Part shown: piece after piece, positions 25,236 to 34,291 of the stretch
Layout of the letters: the number at the start of each line of letters is the position of its first letter
How positions within the stretch are numbered: the first letter of the stretch is position 1
Source: Acidobacteriota bacterium
Lineage (GTDB): Bacteria; Acidobacteriota; Terriglobia; Terriglobales; Acidobacteriaceae
Reading direction: 5' to 3'
Assembly: GCA_021790655.1 (NCBI GenBank)
Contig: JAJYGR010000205.1
Span: forward strand, 1 to 39,353
DNA length: 39,353 bases
The notes under the pieces: generated by a model
Told to the model about the DNA's origin: nothing
Database searches by the model: none
Seen by the model: the letters and a program-made list of their open reading frames with translations, nothing else
Translations under genes and position numbers: made by a program

Positions 25236-25590
25236 TTTTTCAGCGTTATTGAGTCGGTACTCAAGAGTAAGACTGCTGTAGGATCTGACGTTACCACATT
25301 CTTCGTTTTATGGTCATTATTATAGGTGTCATTAAAAAGGGCCGGATCAATAAGAAAAAAATTAACGCAATGTCCCTTAATAAAAACTTCCATCCGTGCT
25401 CATAACGTTGATAGTTATTAGTACTACAGTGTTACAAAAGCGAGGCGAATTCGCGGGCGCTGTGAAATCTCCAGCAAAACTGGATAATTTGACCATCCGC
25501 CCTGGCAAATGACGATTTAACACCTGCACGCAAGTGGCGCATTATCAGCTACATGTAGTTTTGTAACAATGTAGTACTAAAAAAGTGTTC
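25236..25590. other. AT-rich gap with a MITE-like insertion
   Basis: No gene is visible in this 355-base gap between the GT2 gene and the flippase gene. Its first part (25270-25400) is AT-rich with A/T runs and could hold the promoter for the downstream minus-strand genes. Its second part is the inverted-repeat element reported separately. No JUMPstart/ops-like motif was found on either strand. Confidence 0.6.
25419..25579. mobile_element. MITE-like element with 21-base inverted ends and TA borders
   Basis: The left end TAGTACTACAGTGTTACAAA (25419-25439) is the reverse complement of the right end (25559-25579) with one mismatch in 21. The element is 161 bases long and has no coding capacity. 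Both outer ends are TA, as expected when an IS630/Tc1-type transposase duplicates a TA target. Short palindromes sit inside each end (GCGAATTCGC and CTACATGTAG). It could alternatively be a palindromic repeat family of the host genome. Confidence 0.55.
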
Positions 25591-27072
25591 TTAATCTATG
25601 AGGCCTGGAACTCTTGCAATGGTTTTCTTTCTCCTCACCAGACTCGCTAGAAATTGAATAGCCTGACGGGTGCCCGGTTCGACATATATGGACCATACAC
25701 AGCCTGCAGCGAACAAAACACCAGCGGCGGCAATCCGGTATGCGAAATTAGCGCCTATAGTACGGGCAATGACGAGGGAAATCGTGATCCAAGTGACTAC
25801 TTTCAATAGTCTAATGGCACAGTCCCGGAGCATCCCCGCAAGTATGAAAAATGCAAAACTATCTACAATATTCCGAAATAACATGGCCCAAGCTGCGCCT
25901 TGTAATCCATCGTAATGCACTCCCAGCCACACGGATCCCAATAGAAATGGGGTTTCCGCCACATGGAGAAGAGCAACTGTACGCGGTCTGCCTTGCCCCT
26001 GTAGAAGAGCATACGGTATGAAGGCCATGCTGCTTGTCCATGTACTGAGCAACAATATCTCTCCGACGGGGCTGGACTGTATGGCAAAACCGTGGCCGAC
26101 CCAAACGACCATAAATGGATAAAGACCGAGCATGGTCAGCACCATGAGTGGAACGGTGAGTACAGACAGGGATGAGACGGCCCGGACCCCAAGGAGGTGT
26201 GCATCCCCAGCAGTTTGGCTGGAAAATCGCGGAAACAAAGAACGGGTCAGAGCCCCTGAAAACAGATGAATTCGTCGCACGAGTTGATACGGTACAGTGT
26301 ACAGAGTCACCGCCGGGACACCCAGGGCTGAACCAATGAGGAAACTGTCAAAGGATGAAAAGAGCGGGTCGAGCGCGCCGTTGACGGTGACCCAACCGCC
26401 ATATGTTAGAAGAGGCCTTACCTGCTCTCTGGCAAAACCGGCGGATCCTCGAAGAGGCAGAGTTTTGGCAACAGCGATCCACAGCGGCAAAGTAGAGGCC
26501 GCGCGCGACAAAATGGCGGCTGGGATCAGCCAACGTAGATCAGGTCCATGCCAATACGCGACTGCCAGCGGCGCAATGTTGAACATCATCGAGCCTGCGA
26601 CTTGAAGGACGTTGACGATTCCAAACTGCTCACTGCCTTCCAATGTTCCAGTAAGAACTCCGGAAACCGTCGCTAACGGCACAATTGTTGCTAACCAAGG
26701 CAGGGTGGAGAGCGCCTCCCGGCGCATGTCTGGAGGCATTTTGAAGAGATGGCCGAGAATGATCCCTGCTGCAAAATACAGGATGGCCCCGCCTGTTACA
26801 CCTAAGCTGGCATTCATCCCGACCGCCGTCCAGAAGACCCGTTCGCGCTCCACCGCCGGTGCATCTTTGAGCTGCGCGATGCGATTGGCCGTCGCGCGCG
26901 ACAACCCCAGGTCAAACAGGCCGAAATAGCCCAGCAACAGCCAGACAATGGTCAGAACGCCATAACGTGCCTCCCCGATGCGATGGAGATACAGCGGGAC
27001 GGTAACAAGGGCCACCGTCATGGGAATGATGCTTCCGGAGAGATTATAGAAAGTATGACGCTTAATGCTCAT
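25591..27072 (-). CDS. wzx: Wzx-type lipid-linked oligosaccharide flippase
   Basis: A 493-residue membrane protein with about 12 to 14 hydrophobic segments spread over its whole length. The start [31 protein letters not shown] and the motif [15 protein letters not shown] (about 55-70) are typical of the polysaccharide-transporter/MVF superfamily. It would move undecaprenyl-linked repeat units from the cytoplasmic to the periplasmic side, where the Wzy-like polymerase acts. It stands alone between two gaps, so it may have its own promoter. Confidence 0.88.
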   Translation of the reverse strand: MSIKRHTFYNLSGSIIPMTVALVTVPLYLHRIGEARYGVLTIVWLLLGYFGLFDLGLSRATANRIAQLKDAPAVERERVFWTAVGMNASLGVTGGAILYFAAGIILGHLFKMPPDMRREALSTLPWLATIVPLATVSGVLTGTLEGSEQFGIVNVLQVAGSMMFNIAPLAVAYWHGPDLRWLIPAAILSRAASTLPLWIAVAKTLPLRGSAGFAREQVRPLLTYGGWVTVNGALDPLFSSFDSFLIGSALGVPAVTLYTVPYQLVRRIHLFSGALTRSLFPRFSSQTAGDAHLLGVRAVSSLSVLTVPLMVLTMLGLYPFMVVWVGHGFAIQSSPVGEILLLSTWTSSMAFIPYALLQGQGRPRTVALLHVAETPFLLGSVWLGVHYDGLQGAAWAMLFRNIVDSFAFFILAGMLRDCAIRLLKVVTWITISLVIARTIGANFAYRIAAAGVLFAAGCVWSIYVEPGTRQAIQFLASLVRRKKTIARVPGLID

Positions 27073-27329
27073 TCGCCAGCCGTCGTGTTTTTAGGAGAGT
27101 GATTCGGATTATCGGGCATGTTTGAACACTTGGTTGGACATCAGGTTACCAACGGGATCTCCGCAAGAAAGACTTCGCGCCGTGGTCGACTTGCGATACT
27201 TCTCGAAACTAGCATCCGCCGCCGTCGCCAACGTCTGCTAAGCATCGGCATCTGCCTCCAACTACAACTTTATCCAAGTAGGCTGTTTATAGCCGAACAT
27301 AATTATAAATTTCTCTAGTGGTAGTAGAC

Positions 27330-28391
27330 TCATTTCAGAGCAACACATTCCTGTAGCAGGCGAGCTATATGCGGAGCTGTCACTTGTATGCAGTACCTTT
27401 TCTCTACGAGATCGCGCCCCTGCATCCCCGCAGTCCGCCGTTTTTGTGGATCCAAAATTAACGCACGAAGTTTGTCCATCCAATCATCCATTGTCGAGAC
27501 AAGATATCCAGTTATGTCTTGAAGGACGATTTTGTCGTTCGCTTCGATAGATGTTGTAACCACTGGTTTGCCGCAAGCCATGTATTGAATCAGCTTATAG
27601 CCACATTTTCCTCGCTCCCACGGCGAGTCCTTAAGCGGCATGATACCGATATCGAAATCGTGAATCTCGCGCACTTCAGATTCTTCAGACCAGGAGCGAC
27701 AATCAACGTCAACCCCCGGGCACGCGAACTTTGCCCCGATGACACGCAACTGCAATGGAAATTCTTTCGCTAGCTCCTTCAGCACTGGAGCAACTATATC
27801 GAGATATTTAGCAGTAGACGGGGAACCGCACCAGCCCACCACAATGTGTTCCCTCATCGGCGGATGCAAAACCTGGTAACGCTCCAGATCAATCACCGTC
27901 GGCAGTATCTCCACGCAAGGAGCGCCGGCGGACCGTGCCCGCTCCGCTAGGTAGCCGTTCCCGCACAACACTAGAGTCGAACCAGCCATTACTTTGTCCA
28001 ATTTATCCGCGAGCAGCTTGTGATATCGATGGGTACTCCGATCATAATTGTGAAACACCGCATCGTCGATATCGAGGACGTAGCGCACTCCCACTGCGGC
28101 CAGGGCCTGCTCGAACCAGGCTGGAAAATTTGGGAACAGCTCCTTCTCAATCCAGAGCAGGTCATATTTCCCTACATGGAGCAGCCCAGCGATGCGCGCC
28201 AGATAATCGCTGAGAAGCTCCCGCCAATTTGTCGCCTGCCCTGCATACAGTCGTTTGAGATAGTCATCCCGAAGCAGTGGCGATACGTGCAGATCGATAC
28301 CCATGGAATGCAGGGCTGGGGCATATTGGTAAATTCTCATGCGGCTGCTGGCTCCCAGCCGCCCGTAGCGAGACAGCGCAAGTACCTTCAC
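27330..28391 (-). CDS. GT4-like glycosyltransferase
   Basis: A 353-residue GT-B enzyme. It starts MKVLALSRYGRLGASSRMRI and ends with a nucleotide-sugar-binding half: VVGWCGSPSTAKYL, then DIGIMPLKDSPWERGKCGYK and the segment YMACGKPVVTTSIEAN. The donor is not predictable. Its GTG start overlaps the stop of the upstream GT2 gene by four bases (GTGA), so the two are translated together. The 257-base gap downstream, before the flippase gene, holds no gene that I can see. Confidence 0.88.
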   Translation of the reverse strand: MKVLALSRYGRLGASSRMRIYQYAPALHSMGIDLHVSPLLRDDYLKRLYAGQATNWRELLSDYLARIAGLLHVGKYDLLWIEKELFPNFPAWFEQALAAVGVRYVLDIDDAVFHNYDRSTHRYHKLLADKLDKVMAGSTLVLCGNGYLAERARSAGAPCVEILPTVIDLERYQVLHPPMREHIVVGWCGSPSTAKYLDIVAPVLKELAKEFPLQLRVIGAKFACPGVDVDCRSWSEESEVREIHDFDIGIMPLKDSPWERGKCGYKLIQYMACGKPVVTTSIEANDKIVLQDITGYLVSTMDDWMDKLRALILDPQKRRTAGMQGRDLVEKRYCIQVTAPHIARLLQECVALK

Positions 28392-29347
28392 CGTGTTGTT
28401 CCTTGGAAAATCCAGTCAGGCAGCCAACGGAACAGCATTCCATAGGCTGCCCAGGTCTCCCGCAAGGATGTCCATGAGCGGCGGCCCACGGCCAGCGCCG
28501 ACCTCGTCACGGGCTCAAGGAGCAACGTGACGACGAGAACCACTGAGGCCGACGCGACATTGAAATGCTTGAAAGCGTAGAGAATCCGGCTGCGTAGCGA
28601 ATAAAACAGCCGCCTTGCCTTCACTTGGTTGGATGTACCCCCCCCCGCGTGAAAAGCCTGCGCGTCGGCCAGGTAGACGCTGCTCCATTCCAACTCCTTC
28701 GCCCTGTAAGATAGGTCAAGATCTTCAAGATAGACAAAAAAAGTTTCGTCAAACCCGTGCAGCAAGTCGAATACGGATTTTCGTATCAGAAAAAAAGCGC
28801 CAATCACATGATCGACCTGCCTCGTCGTCGCATGGTCCCACTCGCTCATGAAAAGGCCTTGCGTCGGGACAATTCGATCCAATCCGGTTGCATACGCAAC
28901 GAGATTTTTCAGGGAGGGAAAACGAGCGCAGCTCCGTGCGATCTTGCCATCCTCGTCCACGAGCTGGACGCCACAAATGCCAACCTTTGCGTTCTCGGGC
29001 CGTTGCATGTAATCGATCGCTTTCGATAATGTGTCAGGAAACAAGCGCGCATCGGGGTTCAGAAACAATAAAAATTCGCTGTTCGCGTGCGCAGCGCCCA
29101 GGTTGCAGGCCCTGCCAAACCCAAGATTCGCGCCGGTTCGGATCAAGGTCACGTAGGGCAGTCGTTCCACTGTTGCTTCCGACCCATCGGTCGAGCCATT
29201 GTCCACCACAATAACTTGCGCAACCAAGGGCCGCCCGTGCTCAAGGACGGAATCAACGCACTCGCGCAGTTGCACGCCTGCATTCCAGTTAACGATAACT
29301 ACAGAGACTAGTATGTCCACTCCTTCCTTCGCGGGAGAAGCCGCCAA
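28388..29347 (-). CDS. GT2 glycosyltransferase with a G9 run
   Basis: A 319-residue GT-A enzyme: VSVVIVNWNAGVQLRECVDS, VIVVDNGSTDGSEATVE, GANLGFGRACNLGAA and the acceptor loop FFVYLEDLDLSYRAKE. It most resembles rhamnosyl-type GT2 enzymes; a C-terminal hydrophobic segment probably anchors it. Nine G in a row on the coding strand (28638-28646) encode AGGGTS around residues 235-238, close to the conserved His-Gly segment. A one-base slip would truncate the C-terminal quarter. The start is either TTG 29347 or GTG 29320; the second has AAGGA just upstream. Confidence 0.88.
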   Translation of the reverse strand: MAASPAKEGVDILVSVVIVNWNAGVQLRECVDSVLEHGRPLVAQVIVVDNGSTDGSEATVERLPYVTLIRTGANLGFGRACNLGAAHANSEFLLFLNPDARLFPDTLSKAIDYMQRPENAKVGICGVQLVDEDGKIARSCARFPSLKNLVAYATGLDRIVPTQGLFMSEWDHATTRQVDHVIGAFFLIRKSVFDLLHGFDETFFVYLEDLDLSYRAKELEWSSVYLADAQAFHAGGGTSNQVKARRLFYSLRSRILYAFKHFNVASASVVLVVTLLLEPVTRSALAVGRRSWTSLRETWAAYGMLFRWLPDWIFQGTTR

Positions 29348-29514
29348 TGTTGCCGAAGATCAAGGGATTCCCAAAACAAATTTCTTTGCATTCGTGCAAT
29401 CGGTCGCAAACTCCAGTAAGGATATTACAATACGCAGCAGAGCACACGAATTTGCCGACGCGCTTGGATGAGTAGTTTGCCTTCCACGTTAGGATTTCTT
29501 GAGGAAGAATATCA

Positions 29515-30873
29515 TTGAACATCGCTTATCCCATGTCTACGGCGGCCAAAGCGCAAGCAGATACTCAGCCGCGACGTCTCCTCACGTTTCATAGCCTCTT
29601 GATTGTCGCCGCTCTTCCGCTGATGTTCTTGTCGGTCGTCATACCGAATTCCCTTCAGGTACCTACAGCAGGGATGTTGCTGATCTGTTTTCTCCTCTCG
29701 TTGCCGCAGTTCAAAATGACGAGAGGGCTACGAACGGTGTTTGGATTCTACCTATGTTCAGTGGCCGTCACGGTGGTCTACATCGCAGTCGGATTGACCC
29801 ATGGTGCTCCCTGGAGCGCCGTCGCACAGGTGCTAACGATTTACATAGCCTCGCCTCTTTTGTGGATAGTTGTTGCTTCCGCCTTGTGTGAAGTCCTCGG
29901 TGAACAGGGACTCACTGGCTGGTTTATATGGCTTGCATTTTTAAGTTGCATCAGCGTCGCCGTATTTTTTGTACTTTATGCGACGGGCGGAGCCGCGGCC
30001 GTCTCGTTCTTTATTAAGGTAGGCAACGTAAACCTGCAAAAAGGCTACGCGGCAGCGACAATGCATGTCTACGGCTCGCTGATTTTCTTCTGCGGAGGTT
30101 TTTTCAGCTCGCCGGAGTTGGTCCGAAACAAGCTTCTGCGGGTTCTTTTGCTTTCATCGCTGTTCTCTTGCGCCATCACGTCAGGCCGGTCCGCATTGAT
30201 CTTATCAATGCCGGTCGGCTTGTTGTTGGGATTTCTCCTTACACCGCGCACGATTGGATACGCGCGCCGCGCCTTGCTTCCCGTGAAGGCACTCGGGGTG
30301 GCCGTGCCAGCGGCGCTTGCGATAGCGGTCGCAGTGTATGCAATAGGTAAATTTAGCAGCATTCATCTTTGGTTGGTATTTCAAAGTTTCGTTGATAAGT
30401 TGTCTGCGGGAGGCGGATCTGACCGCACTGGTCAAGCGCGGGCCCTGTTTAACGGCATCCTCGATAGCAGTGGGCTTGGCGTAGGCCACGGAATTGGCGT
30501 GTCATATATCCGCTCCTTTGAATATCCTTGGCGCTACGAACTCGTCTGGCTGGCGACCATCCTTAGGGTCGGAATCGTGGGTGCTTGCGTCTATGCATCG
30601 GTGTTTTTTTTCTACATCGCAAGGGTCGCGCGAGAAGCTGCTCGCCGTCGCCTGACTGTCGGCTCCAAATTTATGTTCTGCGGCTTTATTGCAGCCTTCG
30701 TGGCATCCGCCACTGACCCCTACATTGAAGCTTTCACATTCCAATGGATGTACATCATCCCGATTGTGGCCTTCTTCATCGAACACTCTTTGCGTCAGGC
30801 TCTGGCTAGGAAGCCATCGACGGCCTGGCTGATAGAAAACCTTCGCCCCAGGGGGAAGGGTAGCCGGTCTTAG
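29515..30873 (+). CDS. Wzy-like O-antigen polymerase, polytopic
   Basis: A 452-residue inner-membrane protein with about ten to twelve hydrophobic segments and a large loop between about 280 and 340 (FVDKLSAGGGSDRTGQARALF, then GHGIGVSYIRSFEYP). This layout fits Wzy polymerases and the related O-antigen ligases, whose primary sequences are poorly conserved. It is the only plus-strand gene inside the glycan locus. A GAGGAA ribosome site eight bases before the TTG at 29515 favours TTG over ATG 29533. Its stop overlaps the convergent wzc stop, leaving no room for a terminator. Confidence 0.75.
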   Translation: MNIAYPMSTAAKAQADTQPRRLLTFHSLLIVAALPLMFLSVVIPNSLQVPTAGMLLICFLLSLPQFKMTRGLRTVFGFYLCSVAVTVVYIAVGLTHGAPWSAVAQVLTIYIASPLLWIVVASALCEVLGEQGLTGWFIWLAFLSCISVAVFFVLYATGGAAAVSFFIKVGNVNLQKGYAAATMHVYGSLIFFCGGFFSSPELVRNKLLRVLLLSSLFSCAITSGRSALILSMPVGLLLGFLLTPRTIGYARRALLPVKALGVAVPAALAIAVAVYAIGKFSSIHLWLVFQSFVDKLSAGGGSDRTGQARALFNGILDSSGLGVGHGIGVSYIRSFEYPWRYELVWLATILRVGIVGACVYASVFFFYIARVAREAARRRLTVGSKFMFCGFIAAFVASATDPYIEAFTFQWMYIIPIVAFFIEHSLRQALARKPSTAWLIENLRPRGKGSRS

Positions 30874-33116
30874 TTATTGGCCGTCTTGGTATATCGACCG
30901 TATTCCTTGTGGGAACCATAATAATAGTAATGGTCCGTCAAATCCGGGCGCATTCCGTTTAGGGCGACGCCGATAATATTGGCGTTTACGCGCCTCAGAT
31001 GGGTCAGCACGCTGGCCAGCGCATTGCGATTGGTCTTTCCTGCCCAGGCAAGAACCAGGACGCCGTCGACCAGAGTGGCCATCTGCAATGGTTCCGCAAA
31101 GCCGAGCAGGGGCGGCGTATCGACGATGACAAGGTCGTACTCTTGCTCGGCCTCATCGAGAATCTTTCTTAGCACAGTCCCTACGCGATCTGCCGCGCGG
31201 CGGGAAGCTGGACCGGTGGCAAGAATCTCAAGGTTTGGGAAGTCAGCAGACGTTTGGACCTCATCGCGCCAGTTGGTATCGTTGTTCACCACATTGGAAA
31301 GTCCTCGCGCTTTAGACATACCCAGAGAGTTGGAAGGCCTGCGCATGTCGCCCTCGATCAACAGTGTTCTGTACATCTGTTGGCTATGCGCGACAGCAAG
31401 ATGGACGGCGACGGTGGACTTTCCTTCTCCTGGCACGGAGGAAGTGACCAGAAGGCTCTTGATGCGGTTTGTCGTGTTCCCTGAGAGCAGAATCGAACTC
31501 CGCAGTCGCCGAATCGCATCCTGAAAAGCAATCGACTGGGTTGCCAGGTCAGTCGGCTTGGGTAATGCTACCGATCCAAATCCATTGGAACTTGCCGTGG
31601 GTTTCAACACAGGGTCCTGCATGGGTAGAGTGCCGGGCAGGAACTTCGTCGCAGGCAGAGACCCCAGAACAGGAGTCTGCAATCGTCGCTCCAGGTCCTC
31701 ACTGTTCAGGGCTGTGTTGTCGAAGGCGTCCATCAAAAAGACGCCGCTGACGGCAAGCAATCCTGAGAGCATCAAAGCAATCAATGCATTCAAGCCGGTA
31801 TGCGGAAACGAGGGATACAACGCGGGGCGGGCCTGATCGGCCAGGCGAATGGAGTTGCTTTGGAAGTTCGCGTTGATTTCAGACTCATTGATCTTCTTAA
31901 TAAGCTCTTCGTATAGCGTCTTATCGGTGTCCGCTTCTTGCTTCAGGGACTGGTACTGAAAGGAACGCGCATTCATCTGATCGAACTGTGCCTTCGATGT
32001 GGCCACGGCCTCTTTGAGCAATGCTTCGCGGTTGACCGCTTCCTGATATTGCACAGCGACCCGTTCCGAAATATTTTGCCGCAAAGCATTTATTTGTCTC
32101 TGGAGTTCCGCTACCAGGCCAGCGGCCTTCTTATATTCCGGGTGTGTCGTTCCATATTGCGTCCGCGCAGTAGCAAATTTTTCATTCGCCACATCCAGGC
32201 GCGCTTCAAGCTCGCGCAGTTGCCTGCCCTGGTCCGACGCCTCGGCCGCTTCCAGCGAGCCATTCTTGATGGCGTTATAGGCGGCTTCTTTTTGAACACG
32301 GTCTGCTTGAGCAGTTGTAAGATCGGTGTTCAGCTGCAACAACTGAGCTGAGAATATGCTGGTCTTTTCTTCAGGGTTAATAACATCCAGGTCTTTTTCA
32401 AATGTGGCGAGCGCGGCGGCGGAACGTTCCATTTTGGCCTTGAGTTCTTCGATCTGCTTTGCCATAAATGCGGACAGATCGGCGGCTGCGCGAAATCGGA
32501 TATCGAACGTATGCGCAATGTAACTTTTCACGATTGCGTTTGCGATGTCCGCAGACCGCTGAGGATCAGGCGAACTATAGTTGATGAGTAGTAATAGCGA
32601 ATTTGGAGGATGGGTCACGGTGAGTTTCTTGAGAACGATTGGCGCATCCTCAACTCGTGAAAGTGGCAGTTCCTTGCTGATTTTTTTCTCCGCATCATTG
32701 TGAATATGGAACTGCTGCACTACGGGACGAAGTACTGCATCGGATTGAATCAGCTTCTCCTGCGTCACCAGGAATTGTTCTACATCGTCCGAACTCGACA
32801 TGGAATTGTTCGATTGCTCTCCCAAAACTCCAGATGGCAACCTTCTATCGATATCTACCGTCGCTGTGGCCGTATAGAGTGGCGTGAGTCTCTTCGAGAT
32901 GATCACGGTCGCAATCACGCAAAAAGCCATGAAAGCAAGGATCTTCCAGCGATACCGGTGGAGAACCCAAAGATAGTGGGAAAGTGGTATGGCCTCTTGC
33001 TCGGAATTGCTCTCATCCGGTTGTTGTGGATAGACGAGGACCCGCTCTACTCCCGCTGGAAGGGCCGCGGCAGACTCCGATGCATGCAAAACTTGGACTC
33101 GGTTCTCATCCATCAT
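30870..33116 (-). CDS. wzc: Wzc-type chain-length determinant and tyrosine autokinase
   Basis: A 748-residue BY-kinase that sets polymer length and couples polymerisation to export. There is an N-terminal Wzz domain with two membrane helices (about 57-74 and 443-461), a long periplasmic coiled coil (about 215-410), then the kinase: Walker A SSVPGEGKST (559-568), Walker A' LLIEGDMRRP (585-594) and Walker B DLVIVDTPP (661-669). The C-terminus carries the tyrosine cluster DHYYYYGSHKEYGRY for autophosphorylation. It begins 11 bases after the wza-like gene, so the two are co-transcribed. All parts are intact. Confidence 0.95.
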   Translation of the reverse strand: MMDENRVQVLHASESAAALPAGVERVLVYPQQPDESNSEQEAIPLSHYLWVLHRYRWKILAFMAFCVIATVIISKRLTPLYTATATVDIDRRLPSGVLGEQSNNSMSSSDDVEQFLVTQEKLIQSDAVLRPVVQQFHIHNDAEKKISKELPLSRVEDAPIVLKKLTVTHPPNSLLLLINYSSPDPQRSADIANAIVKSYIAHTFDIRFRAAADLSAFMAKQIEELKAKMERSAAALATFEKDLDVINPEEKTSIFSAQLLQLNTDLTTAQADRVQKEAAYNAIKNGSLEAAEASDQGRQLRELEARLDVANEKFATARTQYGTTHPEYKKAAGLVAELQRQINALRQNISERVAVQYQEAVNREALLKEAVATSKAQFDQMNARSFQYQSLKQEADTDKTLYEELIKKINESEINANFQSNSIRLADQARPALYPSFPHTGLNALIALMLSGLLAVSGVFLMDAFDNTALNSEDLERRLQTPVLGSLPATKFLPGTLPMQDPVLKPTASSNGFGSVALPKPTDLATQSIAFQDAIRRLRSSILLSGNTTNRIKSLLVTSSVPGEGKSTVAVHLAVAHSQQMYRTLLIEGDMRRPSNSLGMSKARGLSNVVNNDTNWRDEVQTSADFPNLEILATGPASRRAADRVGTVLRKILDEAEQEYDLVIVDTPPLLGFAEPLQMATLVDGVLVLAWAGKTNRNALASVLTHLRRVNANIIGVALNGMRPDLTDHYYYYGSHKEYGRYTKTANN

Positions 33117-33127
33117 ATGGTTGGGTC

Positions 33128-34144
33128 TTATAGCACTCCTGGCATTAAAAGAGCGTAAACGAGTGCTCCTGCTACAGCTGGTATTGAGTATTCCATGATT
33201 TGTTTTGCCGTACGCCTGCCGCCATTATCTGGAACGTATAGTATGTCGTCGGGTTTGAGAGGAACGTCCGGCGACTTACGCTTGATGATCTTGGCAAGTT
33301 GAATCGGGATCTCTTGCTTCGCTCCTGAGCCGTCTTTTCTATAGATGTAAGCAATTTTATGCGAATCGGGTGTCAGCCCCTCTGCAAGCGCGAGCACTTG
33401 CAGGACCGTCGTGTCGCCATTGTCCTGGACGGGAAAAGCTCCTGGTTTTTTTACGTCGCCCAGGACATAAATCTCACGCGCTTCCGGTACGAGGATTTGA
33501 TCGCCACCATGCAGTGGAATATTCAGAGAAGGGTCCGCAGAGTCGATGAGAGAACGCGTCGCAATGGTCTGGGTCGTCTGCACCGACTTGCCATTCTGGC
33601 CAACTATAGAATGCGTCACAAGGATATTCGGTCCCGCACCCTTCGTTATGCCGCCCGCGCGCGCCAAAGCCTCCAACAAGGTTGTAGGTTGGCTTACTTG
33701 AAATACTAATGGTTTGTTGACGGCGCCCATTACACTCACAGGGCGACTCTGATATTCCACAATGGTTGCCGTAACGATGGGATCAACCAGAACATTTCCC
33801 TTTTTGAGCGCATCTGCAATAACTGTCTGTAGCTGGGAGGGATAAAGGCTACTGGCTTGAATAGGGTTTTGCAACATTGGCAAACGAATCGTTCCATTAC
33901 CATCTACGCGGACAGGTCCGCTAAGTTCCGGCGAGCCATAAACAGAGATATCCAGCAAATCATTTGGGCCGATTGGCTGTGTCGGCAGATTGGTGTAATA
34001 GTAGCTCGGTTGTATAGGTGGGCTAGAAGTGGAAGGATCTGGCTGTTGCGCTCTGACGAACGGAACCAAGAACAGACCGATCATCCATCCAAATATTAGG
34101 ATTCGTTTTACTGACATAATAGGCTTCGATTGCGTGAATCTCAT
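33128..34144 (-). CDS. wza: Wza-type polysaccharide export protein
   Basis: A 338-residue outer-membrane exporter. A signal peptide (IFGWMIGLFLVPFVRA) is followed by the polysaccharide-export domain (IGPNDLLDISVYGSPELSG, LVDPIVTATIVEYQSRPVSVMG) and at least two SLBB domains (PGAFPVQDNGDTTVLQVLALAEG; DILYVPDN). A final hydrophobic stretch (AVAGALVYALLMPGVL) may be the membrane helix. E. coli Wza is a lipoprotein; here no lipobox Cys follows the signal peptide, so export may use SPI cleavage. Start is ATG 34144 or 34117. It lies directly upstream of wzc. Confidence 0.92.
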   Translation of the reverse strand: MRFTQSKPIMSVKRILIFGWMIGLFLVPFVRAQQPDPSTSSPPIQPSYYYTNLPTQPIGPNDLLDISVYGSPELSGPVRVDGNGTIRLPMLQNPIQASSLYPSQLQTVIADALKKGNVLVDPIVTATIVEYQSRPVSVMGAVNKPLVFQVSQPTTLLEALARAGGITKGAGPNILVTHSIVGQNGKSVQTTQTIATRSLIDSADPSLNIPLHGGDQILVPEAREIYVLGDVKKPGAFPVQDNGDTTVLQVLALAEGLTPDSHKIAYIYRKDGSGAKQEIPIQLAKIIKRKSPDVPLKPDDILYVPDNGGRRTAKQIMEYSIPAVAGALVYALLMPGVL

Positions 34145-34291
34145 CTCTTTTTTATTGCACGAATAGCTTTGTTGCCCTGTTGATGCGATCTCATGAAACT
34201 GCTCTTAGCAACTATCAAAACTCCATACTGGGCAAGGGTGTATTCCAATACAGTATAACCTTATGGTCGATATGGAAACACATTTCGGCAA

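Noticed and set aside
25236-25418. JUMPstart/ops element for polysaccharide operon
   Set aside because: The GGCGGTAG core was looked for on both strands and not seen.
25446-25455. GCGAATTCGC and CTACATGTAG palindromes as operators
   Set aside because: Both fall inside the MITE-like element and are better explained as part of it.
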